37,093 nt of DNA from assembly GCA_020628815.1 (NCBI GenBank), contig JAHDEN010000046.1, forward strand, positions 1-37,093. The letters are read 5' to 3'. Position 1 is the first letter of the stretch, and each line of letters opens with the position of its first letter. Positions 34,425-37,093 of this stretch are shown here, piece by piece. The position numbers and the translations under genes were made by a program. This DNA comes from Chloroflexota bacterium. Lineage in GTDB: Bacteria; Chloroflexota; Anaerolineae; Promineifilales; Promineifilaceae. The notes under the pieces were generated by a model. It had not been told where the DNA came from. It saw nothing but the letters and a program-made list of their open reading frames with translations, and ran no database searches.

Positions 34425-34466
34425 GGGCTGGGTGGCGGTTTTAAATCGCCGCCCAGCCCTTTTTTG
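34425..34466 (+). terminator. Strong intrinsic terminator of the subtilase gene
   Basis: GGGCTGGGTGGCG pairs with CGCCGCCCAGCCC (13 pairs, one G-U) and is followed by TTTTTTG. It begins 36 bases after the stop codon. Confidence 0.92.
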
Positions 34467-34494
34467 TTGTTTGTGCATCATTTCAATACAGGCT

Positions 34495-34623
34495 CCCAGA
34501 AGTTTTCTAGAATTGTGCGAGTCGTCATACCCACGAAGGTGGGTATCCAGCGCTCAGTTTGACGCTAGATTCCTGCGCAGGCAGGAATGACGTATCTCTA
34601 GCGAGCCTGAGAAAACTTCTGGG
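34495..34623. mobile_element. MITE-like element with 14-base terminal inverted repeats
   Basis: CCCAGAAGTTTTCT (34495-34508) and AGAAAACTTCTGGG (34610-34623) are perfect inverted ends of a 129-base unit. Inside, CGTCAT and ATGACG bracket two hairpins with 8-base arms and 4-base loops (ATACCCAC/GTGGGTAT at 34527-34546; ATTCCTGC/GCAGGAAT at 34569-34588), of the common intergenic type resembling GTCATTCCCGCG..GCGGGAATCCAG. CAGGCTC sits just outside the left end and GAGCCTG just inside the right end. No transposase gene. The remaining bases of the 314-base gap before the next gene show nothing clear. Confidence 0.7.
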
Positions 34624-34703
34624 AAAATGCAATTAGTAAAGTTCGCTGTAAGTTTTGAGCAAATACGGTTAAACGAAACTGAGGTTATTCAGTAAAATCC
34701 ACT

Positions 34704-35852
34704 ATGCAATCACTTCTCCCACGTTCCCATTACCCAGCCCTTGAAACAACCGCCTATCTCAATCAAGCCTCACTTGGCATGATGGGGCAACCGACCGTCG
34801 ATGCGCTCCAAACGTTTGTTGAAACTGTCGGCCGCCACGGCAACCTGTACATGACCGACGACGATGAGGTGGGCTACTACGAAAACCTGCGCCAGCAGGG
34901 AGCCAACATCTTGGGCAGCAACCCCGATCAGGTCGCGATTTTGAGTGGAGCTAGCGAGTTATTTGGACAGCTTCCCTTTCTGCTTCCGGCCGGGCCTGAT
35001 CAAACAGTTTTACTGCTCTCATCTGATTTTCCGGCCATTACCCGGCCGTGGCTGCGGTTACAGCAAATGGGTGGTTGCACCATTCAGTTTGTGGATGATG
35101 ATCCTGACAAAGACTTGACTGAGCTGCTTTGCGCTAGCTTGACTGACCAAACGGCCGTCCTTGCGATCAGCTATGTGCAGTATGATACCGGCACCCGCAT
35201 CGACCCAGTTAAATTGCGCCAAGCTACAAATGCGGTTGGTGCTAAATTAGTGCTTGATGTGACCCAAGCGGCCGGGGCGCTACAAATTTCGGCCGACGCT
35301 TGGCAAGCGGACGTGGTGATTAGCAGCGGCTACAAATGGCTCGGTGGCCATGGAGGTGCGGCCTTAGCCGTGTTGGCTCCTGATCTGTTAAACCAGCCGC
35401 CACCATTACCCGGTTGGATGGGTGCGCCCGATCCGTTTGATTTTGATGCGACCCGTTTAGCCCTTGCCCCCGACGCACGCCGCTTCACCCAATCAACGAT
35501 GTCGTATGGATCGCTAGCCGCGCTCACGGCCGGAATTGAGCAGCTTTTGAAAATCGGCTTAAACCGAATTGAGGAGCATGCCAAAACCTTGGCAACTGAG
35601 CTGACTGAAAAGTTAAGCGGATCAGACTGGCTCCCCTTCCGGCCGATTGATGACCCGTGCGCGGCCCCCCATATCGTGTCGTTAGCTGCCAAAGGGCAAG
35701 ATGCGGCTCAAATAGTAAAAAAGCTGCATGCAAACGGAGTTGTGTGCAGTTCACGTGGGGGTCGTATTCGGGTCTCACTGGCCCCCTACAACAATTCGGC
35801 CGACATTGAGCGGCTAGTCAATGGTTTACACGCTCTAAACGTATCAACTTAA
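34704..35852 (+). CDS. Class V aminotransferase-fold PLP enzyme (cysteine desulfurase-like)
   Basis: A 382-residue fold-type I PLP enzyme. AYLNQASLGM near the N-terminus, the cofactor Asp185 in VLDVTQAAGALQ and the Schiff-base Lys211 in SSGYKWLGGHGG are those of the class V family (NifS/SufS, isopenicillin N epimerase, kynureninase relatives). I see no obvious NifS-type catalytic Cys loop, so cysteine desulfurase activity is not assured. No Shine-Dalgarno before the ATG. The last four residues and the stop codon (NVST, TAA) lie in the left terminal repeat of the hairpin element downstream, so the native C-terminus may have been altered by insertion. It is convergent with cobU. Confidence 0.8.
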   Translation: MQSLLPRSHYPALETTAYLNQASLGMMGQPTVDALQTFVETVGRHGNLYMTDDDEVGYYENLRQQGANILGSNPDQVAILSGASELFGQLPFLLPAGPDQTVLLLSSDFPAITRPWLRLQQMGGCTIQFVDDDPDKDLTELLCASLTDQTAVLAISYVQYDTGTRIDPVKLRQATNAVGAKLVLDVTQAAGALQISADAWQADVVISSGYKWLGGHGGAALAVLAPDLLNQPPPLPGWMGAPDPFDFDATRLALAPDARRFTQSTMSYGSLAALTAGIEQLLKIGLNRIEEHAKTLATELTEKLSGSDWLPFRPIDDPCAAPHIVSLAAKGQDAAQIVKKLHANGVVCSSRGGRIRVSLAPYNNSADIERLVNGLHALNVST

Positions 35853-36016
35853 GCAGCTTATCGACTAAAAAACTGCCCAGTCTCGCAGGATCAATCCTGC
35901 GGTTAAAACAGGAAGCCCGATAAATCGGGCTATTGCGGCCATCTTAACCTGATTAATCAGGTTTCTTGTCTTAAACGAGGGCTTGAGCCCTCGGAGGAAT
36001 GGCTTAAGTTGATACG
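35840..36016. mobile_element. Element with 15-base inverted ends enclosing four regularly spaced hairpins
   Basis: CGTATCAACTTAAGC (35840-35854) and GCTTAAGTTGATACG (36002-36016) are perfect inverted ends. Between them are four perfect hairpins, each 18 bases as 8 + 2 + 8: CGCAGGAT-CA-ATCCTGCG (35884-35901), AGCCCGAT-AA-ATCGGGCT (35914-35931), AACCTGAT-TA-ATCAGGTT (35946-35963), CGAGGGCT-TG-AGCCCTCG (35976-35993). Starts are 30, 32 and 30 bases apart and spacers are unrelated. It fills the whole gap between two convergent genes. It resembles REP-type hairpin clusters that Y1 (RAYT-like) transposases handle, but no such gene is here; a multibranched RNA closed by the end repeats is the alternative. 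Confidence 0.8.
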
Positions 36017-36020
36017 AATG

Positions 36021-36557
36021 CTACTTCACAACCATAGGCAGCCCAGACACCATAAACAGCACGCTGTCGGCCGCCTTTGCCAATCTTTGATTCGCTCGCC
36101 CCAACGCATCCCGATACACGCGGCCGAGTTTTGTAGCAGGCACAATCCCCAGCCCCACTTCGTTGCTCACAATCACTACATCTGCATCGATCGTTGCTAA
36201 CGCATCCAGCAACTTTTCAGTTTCAGCTAGAACCGCCTTTTCGGCCGTCGGTGTATCTGTGTCATCCCCTAAAGCTAAAATCACATTGCTGGCGAGCAAC
36301 GTCATGTCATCTAGCACCACACAGTCGGCCGGATAATCGCTGGCTTGCAGAGCAGCCCCCACATTTTTGGGCGCTTCTAGCGTTCCCCAATGGGCCGGCC
36401 GTTCCGTTTTATGAACATCAATCCGATGGCGCATGTCACTGTCCCATGCTTGGGCCGTAGCGATAAACAAAACGTGTTGGTATTTAAAGGCGATTTCAAG
36501 CGCATGGCTGCTTTTGCCGCTACGCGCACCGCCCAGAACAAGGGTGAGTGATTTCAT
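36021..36557 (-). CDS. cobU: Adenosylcobinamide kinase / adenosylcobinamide-phosphate guanylyltransferase
   Basis: A 178-residue bifunctional enzyme of the cobalamin nucleotide-loop pathway (CobU/CobP): it phosphorylates adenosylcobinamide and then adds GMP to give adenosyl-GDP-cobinamide. The P-loop is GGARSGKS (residues 9-16). The nucleotide/substrate region has [15 protein letters not shown], and [11 protein letters not shown] followed by [16 protein letters not shown] is the C-terminal signature. The length is normal. No other cob gene is in the window, so this is probably a scattered salvage-pathway gene. The start ATG at 36557 lacks a Shine-Dalgarno. It lies 102 bases downstream of the VOC gene on the same strand. 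Confidence 0.95.
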   Translation of the reverse strand: MKSLTLVLGGARSGKSSHALEIAFKYQHVLFIATAQAWDSDMRHRIDVHKTERPAHWGTLEAPKNVGAALQASDYPADCVVLDDMTLLASNVILALGDDTDTPTAEKAVLAETEKLLDALATIDADVVIVSNEVGLGIVPATKLGRVYRDALGRANQRLAKAADSVLFMVSGLPMVVK

Positions 36558-36570
36558 AGGGGTAAGGATA

Positions 36571-36592
36571 GGGATGGGGGATAGGGAGTGGG
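36571..36592 (+). other. Four-tract G-quadruplex motif next to the cobU start
   Basis: GGGATGGGGGATAGGGAGTGGG has four G-tracts of three or more with loops of 2-3 bases, a textbook quadruplex pattern. It lies on the template strand of the cobU 5' region, so it would fold in DNA and not in the cobU mRNA. The surrounding 36558-36659 is purine/pyrimidine skewed. Confidence 0.6.
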
Positions 36593-36659
36593 AATTTGCT
36601 TACGGGATATTTGCAGAGAGAGAAGATTGGGATAGCGTCTCCTCTTATCTCTTTACTCT

Positions 36660-37082
36660 CTACTCTTTCGGGATAGCGGGATCAAACGCCACAAGCTCAA
36701 CCGTGTTTCCATCAGGATCGTCAACATACAAACTGCGCCACTGCACCCATGCGTGTGTTGTTTCGCGCGTTGGCACACCCAGCCCCTCCAGCCGGTCTCT
36801 TTCGCTGTAAAAATCAGCCATATCAATGGTAAACGCCAAATGGTCGAGCGTGGTACGCGGTTGGCTCGGTGACTGGTCGTTGGGCTCGGCCGAGCGATCA
36901 AACAGTGCCAAAATGACCGTATGCCCTTCAAACCCATCCGCTATTTTGAAAAACGCTGATGTTTCAAAGCGGCACATCAGTTCCAAGCCGATTTTTTCTT
37001 CGTAAAATTTTTGGGATGCCTCTAAATCTGCTACTTTTAGAGCCACTTCTCCCAACCCGCCTATTTTTTCGTTTCCAGCCAT
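36660..37082 (-). CDS. VOC-superfamily protein (glyoxalase / ring-cleavage dioxygenase fold)
   Basis: A 140-residue single VOC domain pair: VALKVADLEASQKFYEEKIG at the start of the first beta-alpha-beta unit and DHLAFTI, VDDPDGNTVELV in the second. His of DHLAF and Glu of GNTVEL match two metal ligands; the usual first His is replaced by Glu (LGEVALKV), so metal use may differ from glyoxalase I. Substrate is not predictable. The ATG at 37082 lies 11 bases from the window edge, so upstream signals are cut off. It is likely upstream in the same transcription direction as cobU. Confidence 0.85.
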   Translation of the reverse strand: MAGNEKIGGLGEVALKVADLEASQKFYEEKIGLELMCRFETSAFFKIADGFEGHTVILALFDRSAEPNDQSPSQPRTTLDHLAFTIDMADFYSERDRLEGLGVPTRETTHAWVQWRSLYVDDPDGNTVELVAFDPAIPKE

Positions 37083-37093
37083 AACTGAATCTC

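Noticed and set aside
35884..35993. CRISPR array
   Set aside because: The regularly spaced units are different hairpins, not direct repeats, and the spacing elements are only 12-14 bases.

Overview
The window looks like chromosomal DNA of moderate GC from a free-living Gram-positive-type or monoderm-like bacterium, most likely a member of the Chloroflexota (Anaerolineae-like). The pointers are: very large secreted proteins built from DUF11, LruC, FG-GAP and carbohydrate-binding modules; a short C-terminal tail of the form hydrophobic-aromatic-x-Pro-x-x-x-Arg on secreted proteins, which I recall from many Chloroflexota exported proteins; and a valS gene controlled by a T-box. The taxonomic call is an inference. 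The hexamer CGGCCG is conspicuously frequent throughout.

Layout. (1) 1-3205, minus strand: valS with a complete T-box leader, terminator and sigma70-like promoter. (2) 3436-7574, plus: a single-pass membrane protein with four ConA-like beta-sandwich repeats, followed at 44 bases by a PIG-V-like polyprenyl-phosphate mannosyltransferase. (3) 7991-19309, plus: a giant 3140-residue secreted protein (CBM2, DUF11 repeats, Ca-binding repeats, LruC interrupted by a CBM, FG-GAP propeller) and a 506-residue secreted paralogue of its propeller. Regions 2 and 3 read as a cell-surface or extracellular-matrix block. (4) 19420-21236, minus: a 48-residue membrane protein and a Tat-exported amine oxidase. (5) 21389-24346, plus: SulP-STAS-cNMP transporter fused to a sensor domain and a directly abutting TatD-family hydrolase; an MsrQ-like haem membrane protein converges on it. 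(6) 25427-26980, plus: an XRE helix-turn-helix protein with one membrane span and two extracytoplasmic CBM4/9-like domains, a probable transmembrane glycan-sensing regulator. (7) 27159-29957: an AGXT2/GABA-type class III aminotransferase and a convergent TrpB2. (8) 30517-34389, plus: a secreted subtilase with PA, CHRD and PKD domains. (9) 34704-37082: a class V aminotransferase-fold enzyme, then minus-strand cobU and a VOC protein.

The most unusual non-coding signal is at 35840-36016: a 177-base element with perfect 15-base terminal inverted repeats enclosing four different hairpins, all with an 8-2-8 geometry and spaced 30, 32 and 30 bases apart. Its left end supplies the stop codon of the upstream gene. 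A second, MITE-like element with 14-base terminal inverted repeats lies on the other side of the same gene (34495-34623). The most unusual proteins are the HTH-TM-CBM regulator, the giant CBM2/LruC/FG-GAP protein, and the set of three secreted proteins sharing the C-terminal tail.
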